30,325 bases of DNA, taken from NCBI GenBank assembly GCA_964490895.1, contig CAZBEI010000067.1, positions 1 through 30,325 of the forward strand. The letters are read 5' to 3'. This DNA is from JACRAO01 sp964490895. Its GTDB lineage: Bacteria; Bdellovibrionota; UBA1018. The position numbers were made by a program, and so were the translations under genes. How positions within the stretch are numbered: position 1 is the stretch's first letter; every line of letters begins with the position of its first letter. Shown here piece after piece: positions 24,205 through 30,325 of the stretch. The notes under the pieces were generated by a model. The model did not search any database. It was not told the origin of the DNA and saw only the letters and a program-made list of their open reading frames with translations.

Positions 24205-24563
24205 TTAATCGGAATCAGTCCACGTTTAATTTCAGTACTCATCACTGATTTGGCAGCAAAGGCAGAATGCAAAAAGGTCTGGATCATTATGGGATCCATT
24301 TTTTTACTACAGCTAAAAATATCAACAGAGGCACAGCGGTGTTCGGGCCAGGTGTGAATGGCCACGTGTGATTCTGCGATCACTACAACTCCGCTGACGC
24401 CGTGAGGATTAAAGGAGTGAAATACATCTGCAACAATGGTTGCGTTTGATTTCTGGGTCGCTTCTAAGAGGATCTTTCGGATTTGTATTGGACTACTGAT
24501 TATTTCTGAATCGCAGTCATAATATTCGATCAAATAATGTAAGCCCAACGGACGGGTTGTCAT
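24201..24563 (-). CDS. speD: S-adenosylmethionine decarboxylase SpeD (small prokaryotic class)
   Basis: SpeD makes decarboxylated SAM, the aminopropyl donor for polyamines. It uses a pyruvoyl group formed by self-cleavage. This 120-residue protein has the full-length small bacterial fold and every key residue: the cleavage pair Glu64-Ser65 in 'VIAESHVAIHTWPEH', His70, and Cys85 in 'DIFSC'. The opening 'LGLHYLIEYYDCD' and 'HSFNPHGVSGVVVI' also fit. It is therefore probably active. AAGG lies six bases before the ATG. It leads a seven-gene operon, is divergent from xerD across 91 bases, and its stop overlaps the first pseudopilin. The only SpeE-like partners nearby are membrane-bound and altered, so the dcSAM may serve another reaction. 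Confidence 0.95.
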   Translation of the reverse strand: MTTRPLGLHYLIEYYDCDSEIISSPIQIRKILLEATQKSNATIVADVFHSFNPHGVSGVVVIAESHVAIHTWPEHRCASVDIFSCSKKMDPIMIQTFLHSAFAAKSVMSTEIKRGLIPIK

Positions 24564-24654
24564 TTTTTGCCTTTTGTTAATCCTACTTCCTAAGTGTCTC
24601 GTTCGATCATTTGATGTTATACTATATTCACCATTTCACAAGGAGCAAAGACCC

Positions 24655-25554
24655 ATGGATTGGGAACAAGGAATCACAAATTTTTTAGAAGCTAAAAGAG
24701 TGGAGCAGGGAGCTTCGGATCACACGATTTCTGCCTATGGTCAAGACCTGAGGCAATTTCAGAAAATAGTTTCCCAAAAAAAGCCCTCCGAAATTCGAGA
24801 AACCGACATCCAAGTGTTTCTGAGTTCATTAAAAAATCAAAAAGCAACCTCAGTGGCACGAAAAATAAGTACACTGAAACAGTTTTTTAAATTCTGTTGC
24901 ATTGAAAAATGGACCGTGCACAATCCTACAGATCTTCTCCTTTCGCCTCAAAAAGAAAAAAAACTCCCACGAAATATTTCCGAAAGAGAAATCCAAGCTT
25001 TATTGGACTGCACACACGGAGAAGGTCTCTCCTCCAACACACACCTCCGCTCTCGGGACCGTGCCATAGTTTACCTTCTCTATGCCACTGGACTGAGGGT
25101 CTCAGAGCTCCTCGATCTTACGACCCACGATGTCGATTTGAGTCTAAGTTATGTCCGCGCTAAAGGAAAAGGAAACAAAGAGCGCATTGTCCCCTTTGCC
25201 CCAATTGTTGGAAAACTGCTCTCTTCTTATATTAAAGAAAATCGCCCGTCATTGAAAGCCGTCACGAAACCAACTACTGACTCTCTTTTTTTAAATTACA
25301 GAGGTTTATCCCTTACGCGACAAGCGATTTGGAAAATTTTAAAAACTTTGGCTGTCCAGGCTGGAATTCAAACGCCACTCTCTCCCCACACGTTGAGACA
25401 CTCCTTTGCAACCCACCTTTTGCATTCCGGAATGGGTCTGAGGTCTTTGCAAATGTTGCTCGGTCACTCGGATCTATCCACGACTCAAATATATACTCAC
25501 ATGACCCCTGAGCACCTCAAGGTAGCCCATCAAAAATACCATCCCCGAGGATAG
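24655..25554 (+). CDS. xerD: XerD-type tyrosine recombinase
   Basis: XerC/XerD recombinases resolve chromosome dimers at dif near the division septum. The 299-residue protein has the SAM-like N-terminal core-binding domain (about 1-88) and a complete catalytic set: Arg148 in 'ATGLRVSELLDL', Lys172 in 'KGKGNKERIVP', His245 and Arg248 in 'HTLRHSFATHLL', His271 in 'LGHSDLSTTQIYTH', and the nucleophile Tyr280. I chose the ATG at 24655, which has AGGAG nine bases upstream; the frame open from 24574 would add 27 unrelated residues. Its length and its housekeeping neighbours favour XerD over a phage integrase; XerC cannot be excluded without comparison. No dif site was recognised nearby. Confidence 0.9.
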   Translation: MDWEQGITNFLEAKRVEQGASDHTISAYGQDLRQFQKIVSQKKPSEIRETDIQVFLSSLKNQKATSVARKISTLKQFFKFCCIEKWTVHNPTDLLLSPQKEKKLPRNISEREIQALLDCTHGEGLSSNTHLRSRDRAIVYLLYATGLRVSELLDLTTHDVDLSLSYVRAKGKGNKERIVPFAPIVGKLLSSYIKENRPSLKAVTKPTTDSLFLNYRGLSLTRQAIWKILKTLAVQAGIQTPLSPHTLRHSFATHLLHSGMGLRSLQMLLGHSDLSTTQIYTHMTPEHLKVAHQKYHPRG

Positions 25555-25603
25555 AGGTTAGAGGAAGGTAGACTTTGAACCCATTCTTAAGTTAAATAGG
25601 GCG

Positions 25604-26287
25604 ATGGACTCCTCTTTTATTGAAAGAATTCAGATGATGGCCGTTCAGGCTGTGCCTTTTATCATGGCCATTGTGTTTCACGAATATGCCCATGGATTTG
25701 TGGCCAATAGATGGGGAGACCCTACTGCAAAAGATGCGGGGCGTTTGACACTTAATCCTGTGCCACACATTGACCCAATTGGAACTCTTTTGTTTCCTGC
25801 GATGAACATCCTTTTGGGAATCAATCTCCTTTTTGGATGGGCCAGACCAGTTCCCATCAATCCTGCTCGTTTTAGAAAATATCGTGCTGGACTTTTTTGG
25901 GTCTCTTTGGCAGGTCCAGGGATGAATTTTTTATTAGGAATGTTGTCGGGGCTGATTTTTTGCGCCATCAACAAGTGGGTGCCCACCACTTTTTATCTCT
26001 TCGAACCCCTTGTAGCGATGACCTATGTGTCAATCTCACTCAATTATGCACTGGGAATTTTTAATCTCATTCCTCTCCCCCCTTTGGATGGGAGCAAAAT
26101 TGTAGAAAGTTTTCTGTCCTATGAGGCCACCCGAAAATACGAAGCCCTTTCTCGGTATAGTTTTTTGATTTTATTGGGGTTGCTTTGGTTTGGCGCATTT
26201 CGAGTTTTGAATGCACCCATTCACTATTGCACTGAGCTAACACTCTACACTACGGCTTCGCTTTTTGGACTTTCTGGGTTAAATTAA
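25604..26287 (+). CDS. Site-2-protease-type membrane metallopeptidase (family M50)
   Basis: The 227-residue protein has about five to six membrane helices. The zinc site is in the first: 'FHEYAHGFVANRWGD' with His26, Glu27 and His30. The third ligand is Asp162 in 'NLIPLPPLDGSKI', the M50 counterpart motif. 'DAGRLTLNPVPHIDPIGTLL' between them is typical of the short, PDZ-less branch (SpoIVFB/Rip-like) found near trpS and scpA in many genomes. Such enzymes cut transmembrane segments, but no substrate is evident for this branch. The ATG has only a weak purine run before it. trpS starts four bases after the stop, so they are probably co-transcribed. Confidence 0.9.
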   Translation: MDSSFIERIQMMAVQAVPFIMAIVFHEYAHGFVANRWGDPTAKDAGRLTLNPVPHIDPIGTLLFPAMNILLGINLLFGWARPVPINPARFRKYRAGLFWVSLAGPGMNFLLGMLSGLIFCAINKWVPTTFYLFEPLVAMTYVSISLNYALGIFNLIPLPPLDGSKIVESFLSYEATRKYEALSRYSFLILLGLLWFGAFRVLNAPIHYCTELTLYTTASLFGLSGLN

Positions 26288-26291
26288 AGGG

Positions 26292-27284
26292 GTGAATAAA
26301 AAGGTCATCTTATCAGCCGTCAAGCCCTCAAATATACCCACGATTGGGAATTATCTGGGTGCCATTAAAAACTGGGTCAAAATCCAAGCCCAGTATGATT
26401 GTATTTTCTTTGCAGTGGATCTGCATGCCGTCACCGTGAAGCAAGACCCAAAAGAATTGAGAGAGCTCACTTATCACGTACTAGCCACTTACATTGCCTG
26501 CGGAATTGACCCCAACCAAGCGCTTCTTTTCGTCCAATCGCAAGTGCCAGAGCACGCAGAGTTAGCCTGGATCTTGAACTGCCATAGCTACATGGGTGAG
26601 CTCAGCCGGATGACCCAATTCAAAGACAAGAGTGGCAAAGAAGGACAAAATATTGGTGCGGGTCTATTTACATACCCTGTTTTGATGGCCGCTGATATTT
26701 TGCTCTATCAGACAAACTATGTGCCTGTCGGAGAGGATCAAAAACAACACATCGAGCTGACCCGCGATTTAGCCATCAGAGTCAACCACCTCTATGGCGA
26801 AGATTTATTTACCGTTCCGGAGGCCATGATCCCTCCGACGGGAGCGCGCATCATGAGTCTCTCTAATCCTTTGGTAAAAATGTCTAAATCAGACGAAGAC
26901 CCCAGCGGCACGGTCACGCTCGATGACTTAGACGAGGAAATTCGAAAAAAAGTAAAGCGCGCAATGACAGATTCTGGCTCCGAAATTACAGAGGATCCCG
27001 AAAAACCAGGGGTTCGAAATTTGCTCCAAATTCAATCCACAATTTTAAACAAATCGATTCCAGATCTTGTGAACTCTTATGTAGGCAAACAATATGGCCA
27101 TCTCAAATTAGAGACCGCAGAAATTTTAGTAGATACCATAAAACCGATTCGAGAAAAAACGAGGGAACTGCTCAAAGACAAAACAAGCCTAAACGTATTG
27201 CTTAAAAAAGGAGCTGATCAAGCGAGACAGAGGGCCAACAAAACGCTCAAAAAAATTCAGAATAGAATCGGGTTTGTTGTATGA
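26292..27284 (+). CDS. trpS: Tryptophan-tRNA ligase
   Basis: This class I synthetase charges tRNA-Trp. The 330 residues match bacterial TrpS in length. The HIGH-like signature is 'PTIGNYLGA' (about 15-23), 'GEDQKQHIELTRDLAIR' lies in the middle, and the KMSKS loop is 'LVKMSKSDEDPSG' near 194-206. The start codon is GTG, only four bases after the stop of the M50 peptidase gene, with AAAGG almost touching it. That is unusually tight and suggests translation is coupled to the upstream gene. The last four bases overlap the scpA start (ATGA). Confidence 0.96.
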   Translation: MNKKVILSAVKPSNIPTIGNYLGAIKNWVKIQAQYDCIFFAVDLHAVTVKQDPKELRELTYHVLATYIACGIDPNQALLFVQSQVPEHAELAWILNCHSYMGELSRMTQFKDKSGKEGQNIGAGLFTYPVLMAADILLYQTNYVPVGEDQKQHIELTRDLAIRVNHLYGEDLFTVPEAMIPPTGARIMSLSNPLVKMSKSDEDPSGTVTLDDLDEEIRKKVKRAMTDSGSEITEDPEKPGVRNLLQIQSTILNKSIPDLVNSYVGKQYGHLKLETAEILVDTIKPIREKTRELLKDKTSLNVLLKKGADQARQRANKTLKKIQNRIGFVV

Positions 27285-28060
27285 TGCACCGAACTCCTTT
27301 GACTGTAAGATTAGATACGTTTCAGGGTCCGTTGGACTTGTTACTTTATCTTATTCAAAGCAACGAACTGGATATTTCGAAAATCTCAATCAGTAAAATT
27401 ACGGATCAATATCTCAAGTACGTACAGCTCATGCAAACGCTCAACTTTGATGTAGCGAGTGAGTTTTTAGTCATGGCAGCGACCCTCATCCTCTGGAAAA
27501 GCAAAGCACTTTTGCCCGAGGAGGTAAATAAAAACGAAGAAAATGAATTCGAAGCTCCCCTCTCACAAGAAGACCTGGTCCGACAGCTTTTGGAGCTCCA
27601 ACGATTTCAGAAAGCAGGAAATGAACTCGCACAACTGCCGCTTCTAGGCGAGGATGTTTTTACACGTCAGAACCCAAAACCGCCGATCGAAAAAATTTGG
27701 GCTGATACATTCAAAGAAACCAATCTGACAGATTTGACACTCAGCTATCAAGACATTATTTTGCGTTCAAAAAAACGGGTTAAAATTTTAAAAAAAGAAA
27801 CCGTGTCCTTGACTCAAAAAATTTTAGAATTTTCACAGCGATTAAATCTCGGTCAAATAATAGAACTGAGGCAGCTCATGGGAGACCCCACCTCGTGGCC
27901 CGAAGTGGTAGTGACCTTTTTGGCCGCTCTGGAGCTTTCACGATTGAGAAAACTAAAACTTTATCAGCAAAAAGCTTATGAGACGATTTATTTGGAACTT
28001 GTTGAGCATTTAAAAAACTTTGAGTTGGGGTTGGCCACGGGATTTGAGGAGAGAATATGA
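27281..28060 (+). CDS. scpA: Segregation and condensation protein ScpA
   Basis: ScpA is the kleisin subunit that bridges SMC heads in the bacterial condensin. The 259-residue protein opens with the family signature 'FQGPLDLLLYLIQSNELDI', followed by 'EFLVMAATLILWKSKALLP'. A variable, acidic linker follows, and the C-terminal winged-helix part (about 170-250) contains 'VVTFLAALELSRLRKLKLYQ'. It is cytoplasmic and acts with SMC (not in the window) and ScpB, whose gene overlaps by four bases. The double ATG at the start overlaps the trpS stop; the first was taken. Confidence 0.94.
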   Translation: MMHRTPLTVRLDTFQGPLDLLLYLIQSNELDISKISISKITDQYLKYVQLMQTLNFDVASEFLVMAATLILWKSKALLPEEVNKNEENEFEAPLSQEDLVRQLLELQRFQKAGNELAQLPLLGEDVFTRQNPKPPIEKIWADTFKETNLTDLTLSYQDIILRSKKRVKILKKETVSLTQKILEFSQRLNLGQIIELRQLMGDPTSWPEVVVTFLAALELSRLRKLKLYQQKAYETIYLELVEHLKNFELGLATGFEERI

Positions 28061-28980
28061 CAGAAGAGAATATAACAGAAGAAAATATAGCAGAAGAAAA
28101 TACAAAAGAAGACTTTGTAACTTTTATAGAATCTCCACACTCTACCTTAAGTCAAATTAACCTGACAGAAGAAAGTGAGATCTCTTTGTCAGAGATAGAG
28201 TCTTGCTTAGAAGCGCTTATTTTTTTGAACGACAAACCCATCAGTCGCGAAAGATTGCATCAGTTGCTTGGAGCAGAAATCGAAGAAACTCAGATTCAAA
28301 GCGCACTTTTGTCCTTGAAACAAAGGTTTGAGGCTTTCTACCATGGAATTGAGCTCATAGAAGTCGCCGGTGGGTTCCAATTTAGAACAAAACCGATTCG
28401 TGCGGAGCTCATTAAAAAACTTGTCAAAATTCAGACCCAGAAATTGAGCCGTGGTGCCATGGAAACTTTAGCGCTAGTAGCTTACAAGCAACCCGTGATG
28501 AAAGAAGAAATTGATAAAATTCGAGGCGTGGACTCGACCCACTTCGTGAGGACACTTTTGGAAAGGAAAATGATTCAAATTGTCGGTCGATCCGAACTTC
28601 CAGGGCGTCCTATGCTTTACGCTTCGACTCCAGAGTTTTTAGAGTTATTTGGTCTAAAAGATTTAAATGCACTTCCCTCTCTTCATGAAATTGAGCAAAT
28701 GGTTCCCGCCCTCGAAAATGCAGCCGAAAGCATGGAGGATCCTCAGGTAAAAGAAATGCGTTTATTTGTAGAAAAAATGAATAATCCTGAATCAAGTGTT
28801 GTGCTTGATTATAATCCCCGAGAAGACGAGAGGATCTTGAGCGAAATTCGCTCTAAAATCAGTGCCATTCCTACCTCAACTCCTTTTATTGAGGAACAAA
28901 AAAGCCAAGAAAAAGCCTTAGCAGAGCAGTTGACTATTGCTCCGGAATCAGCTACTGACCTCACTTGTGCACATGAGTAA
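28057..28980 (+). CDS. scpB: Segregation and condensation protein ScpB
   Basis: ScpB dimers bind ScpA within the SMC condensin. The 307-residue protein contains the two winged helices of the family at about 42-195: 'CLEALIFLNDKPISRERLHQ', 'LSRGAMETLALVAYKQPVMK', 'EEIDKIRGVDSTHFVRTLLE', and 'RSELPGRPMLYASTPEFLE'. It is longer than usual (about 180-210) because of two acidic additions. One is an N-terminal ~40-residue leader that begins with three copies of a T/A-E-E-N unit; the other is a C-terminal ~100-residue tail rich in Glu. Both are probably disordered. The start overlaps scpA (ATGA), and its end overlaps the next gene by eight bases. Confidence 0.94.
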   Translation: MTEENITEENIAEENTKEDFVTFIESPHSTLSQINLTEESEISLSEIESCLEALIFLNDKPISRERLHQLLGAEIEETQIQSALLSLKQRFEAFYHGIELIEVAGGFQFRTKPIRAELIKKLVKIQTQKLSRGAMETLALVAYKQPVMKEEIDKIRGVDSTHFVRTLLERKMIQIVGRSELPGRPMLYASTPEFLELFGLKDLNALPSLHEIEQMVPALENAAESMEDPQVKEMRLFVEKMNNPESSVVLDYNPREDERILSEIRSKISAIPTSTPFIEEQKSQEKALAEQLTIAPESATDLTCAHE

Positions 28981-29629
28981 ATGGTTCACCATTATATTGT
29001 TTCCAGCGTGGGTTTTTGCCTCTACGGAGACCTCTACCTTTGATTTAGGAGCTCTGAAATACAACTCCTATAAGCCCCAGTGGGCTCTTGGGCTCAACGT
29101 CTCTCCTTATCAACTGAGCGAAGATGCTCTTACGTTGCCTTCGGGTAAACAAGTTTGGCTAACGCATTATGCTTTGAGTTTCGAATTTCAGCCCGGCGAT
29201 TCTCTAAACTATAGTCAAAACTACGGAGTTTTTGGCTTTGGACCCCAAATTGCGCTCCATGTACCGACAGAAAAAGTGAGTCGCTTACAATCAGACGTGA
29301 TTTATGATTATTCTGTGGGAGGAGTGGTCAGGTATCAAGCTCTTTTTTTTAGCCATCAATTTATTGTTCCTTCGATTGCGTATACGGCGGAGCTTTGGAG
29401 GTTTAAATTAAGAAATAATATGACTGGCAATATGTGGGTCAAAGGCCCAACCCTCGGAGTTTGGGTCTTGCTCAATTTTTTTGATTCCGAAAATGGAAAG
29501 GATTTTTTCTATGACTATGGAATTGCCAGGACTTATGTCGTTTTTGAAATGAAGCAAATGAAAGGCTCACTCGGAGAGGTTGCCACCAGCGGGCGATCTT
29601 ATTTTGGAGGGCTTCGCTTTGAGTTCTGA
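28973..29629 (+). CDS. Probable outer-membrane β-barrel protein
   Basis: From the ATG at 28973 the product has 218 residues. It starts with a signal peptide (core Phe5-Val14, cleavage likely after Ala16). The mature part has alternating hydrophobic/polar strands with many Tyr, Phe and Gly, no long hydrophobic helix, and ends in 'SYFGGLRFEF'. The terminal Phe is the usual outer-membrane barrel signal. I do not recognise a family; a small eight- to ten-stranded barrel is plausible. It overlaps scpB by eight bases and the rluB start by eleven, so it is embedded in the condensin-rluB operon although its role seems unrelated. The frame open from 28937 would add 12 residues before the signal peptide. 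Confidence 0.7.
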   Translation: MSKWFTIILFPAWVFASTETSTFDLGALKYNSYKPQWALGLNVSPYQLSEDALTLPSGKQVWLTHYALSFEFQPGDSLNYSQNYGVFGFGPQIALHVPTEKVSRLQSDVIYDYSVGGVVRYQALFFSHQFIVPSIAYTAELWRFKLRNNMTGNMWVKGPTLGVWVLLNFFDSENGKDFFYDYGIARTYVVFEMKQMKGSLGEVATSGRSYFGGLRFEF

Positions 29630-30325
29630 AGAAGCGCAAAGAGTTCAAAAGATTTTATCTCAAGCTGCAATCGCCTCTCGTAGAAAAGCGGAAGAGATGA
29701 TTATAGAGGGCCAAATCACCATAAATGGCAAAATTGCCAAGCTTGGTGATAAGGCGATCTTTGGGAAAGATTCCATCAAAGTGAATGGGAAATTACTTTG
29801 CAAGGTGGAGTCTGCTCCAGTTTACCTCGCCTTTTATAAGCCCAGGGGGGTTTTGTCGACTTTATTGGATCCTGAGAAAAGACCTGTACTCACAGATTAC
29901 ATTAAAAAAATAAACACACGAGTTTTCCCTGTGGGTCGGCTTGACTTTAACTGCGAAGGAATTTTACTGCTCACAAACGATGGCCAGTGGTCTAATGCTG
30001 TACAGAAGAAATCTGACATTCCAAAGGTATACGAAGTTAAGATCAAAGGGCACCCCTCTTTAGAGGTTCTCTCTGGAGTTTTTAAGAGGCATAAAATTCA
30101 ATCCATCCAAAAGCTCAAGAGCAAAACTAAAGTTGAAATTGCACTTTTGGGTACTGGGTCTAATGATTTGAAAGCACTTTTCGAAAGAAAAGGATTTTGG
30201 GTGGAGCGGATGTTGCTTAGATCTGTCGGCAATGTCAGTCTAAAAAATCTTCGGCCAGGAGAGTTGCGTTTCCTGAAACAGGGTGAAGCTCAAGGTTTGC
30301 TATTGACTTCTACAAGGCCGAGGCC
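29619..30325 (+). CDS. rluB: 23S rRNA pseudouridine synthase, RluB/RsuA family (3' end outside the window)
   Basis: An open frame begins at TTG 29619, seven bases after GGAGG, and runs without a stop to the window edge (235 codons). Residues ~5-55 are an S4 RNA-binding domain ('RVQKILSQAAIASRRKAEEM', 'GQITINGKIA'). The catalytic domain follows: 'YKPRGVLSTLLDPEKRP', then 'FPVGRLDFNCEGILLLTNDG' with the catalytic Asp109. 'VYEVKIKG' and 'RMLLRSVGNVSLKNLRPGE' are later family landmarks, so nearly the whole enzyme is present. RluB isomerises a uridine in helix 89-93 of 23S rRNA; RluE/RluF or RsuA activity cannot be excluded. Position after scpB is common and supports RluB. Confidence 0.88.
   Translation, partial: MSSEEAQRVQKILSQAAIASRRKAEEMIIEGQITINGKIAKLGDKAIFGKDSIKVNGKLLCKVESAPVYLAFYKPRGVLSTLLDPEKRPVLTDYIKKINTRVFPVGRLDFNCEGILLLTNDGQWSNAVQKKSDIPKVYEVKIKGHPSLEVLSGVFKRHKIQSIQKLKSKTKVEIALLGTGSNDLKALFERKGFWVERMLLRSVGNVSLKNLRPGELRFLKQGEAQGLLLTSTRPR

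Noticed and set aside
24655..25554. Phage or integrative-element integrase
   Set aside because: It carries all tyrosine-recombinase residues, but its size, motif wording and housekeeping neighbours fit XerD, and no attachment repeats or phage genes are near.
1..30325. CRISPR arrays, rRNA genes and insertion sequences
   Set aside because: I saw no regularly spaced repeats, no rRNA-like sequence and no transposase; the only strong repeat is the palindrome at 4274-4347.

Overview
The window looks like a chromosomal segment from a Gram-negative bacterium, probably of the Bdellovibrio-like lineages (Bdellovibrionota or relatives). The pointers are outer-membrane and lipoprotein signals, a σ54-type promoter, small prokaryotic SpeD, and the housekeeping string xerD - M50 peptidase - trpS - scpA - scpB - rluB. 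This placement is an inference from gene content and order recalled from memory; no rRNA or tRNA is present to confirm it. The DNA is moderately AT-rich, except for one visibly GC-rich gene at about 9.4-11.0 kb.

Left part (1-9.3 kb, accessory). A secreted orphan protein faces a coupled pair: a repeat-helical regulator with a C-terminal winged helix, and a secreted trypsin-like protease. Next comes a wrecked stretch (4.0-5.1 kb): the first 19 codons of a ribosome-hibernation-factor-like gene stop exactly at a loopless 74-bp palindrome. Beyond the palindrome lie the tail of a membrane protein and a DsbB whose C-terminus has been replaced. A VapBC-like toxin-antitoxin pair with a clear operator follows, then a DUF4143-type ATPase, a GIY-YIG protein, and a two-gene glycan locus (FkbM methyltransferase, GT2).

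Middle (9.3-17.4 kb). A GC-rich GT39-type membrane glycosyltransferase and a LysR regulator precede mutS and mutY, which converge and overlap by 9 bp. mutY is divergent from a periplasmic cell-wall amidase. A Pro/Tyr/Gln-rich lipoprotein follows behind a textbook -24/-12 (σ54) promoter and ends in a hairpin terminator.

17.4-24.6 kb, minus strand, is the most unusual part. It is a tightly packed seven-gene operon: speD, two pseudopilin-like proteins with cysteine-rich tails, a stand-alone seven-helix 'membrane SpeE' domain, a full membrane SpeE, a membrane acyltransferase with a periplasmic Ig-like tail, and a third pseudopilin-like protein lacking Glu5. The first four junctions overlap by 4-11 nt. 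The SpeE Rossmann domain keeps its nucleotide-binding motifs, but the two acidic residues of canonical spermidine synthases are replaced. The set suggests that decarboxylated S-adenosylmethionine is used in the envelope, together with a pilus-like assembly, and not for ordinary spermidine synthesis.

Right part (24.6 kb to the end) is the housekeeping string on the plus strand, with an outer-membrane protein gene between scpB and rluB. rluB runs off the end of the window.
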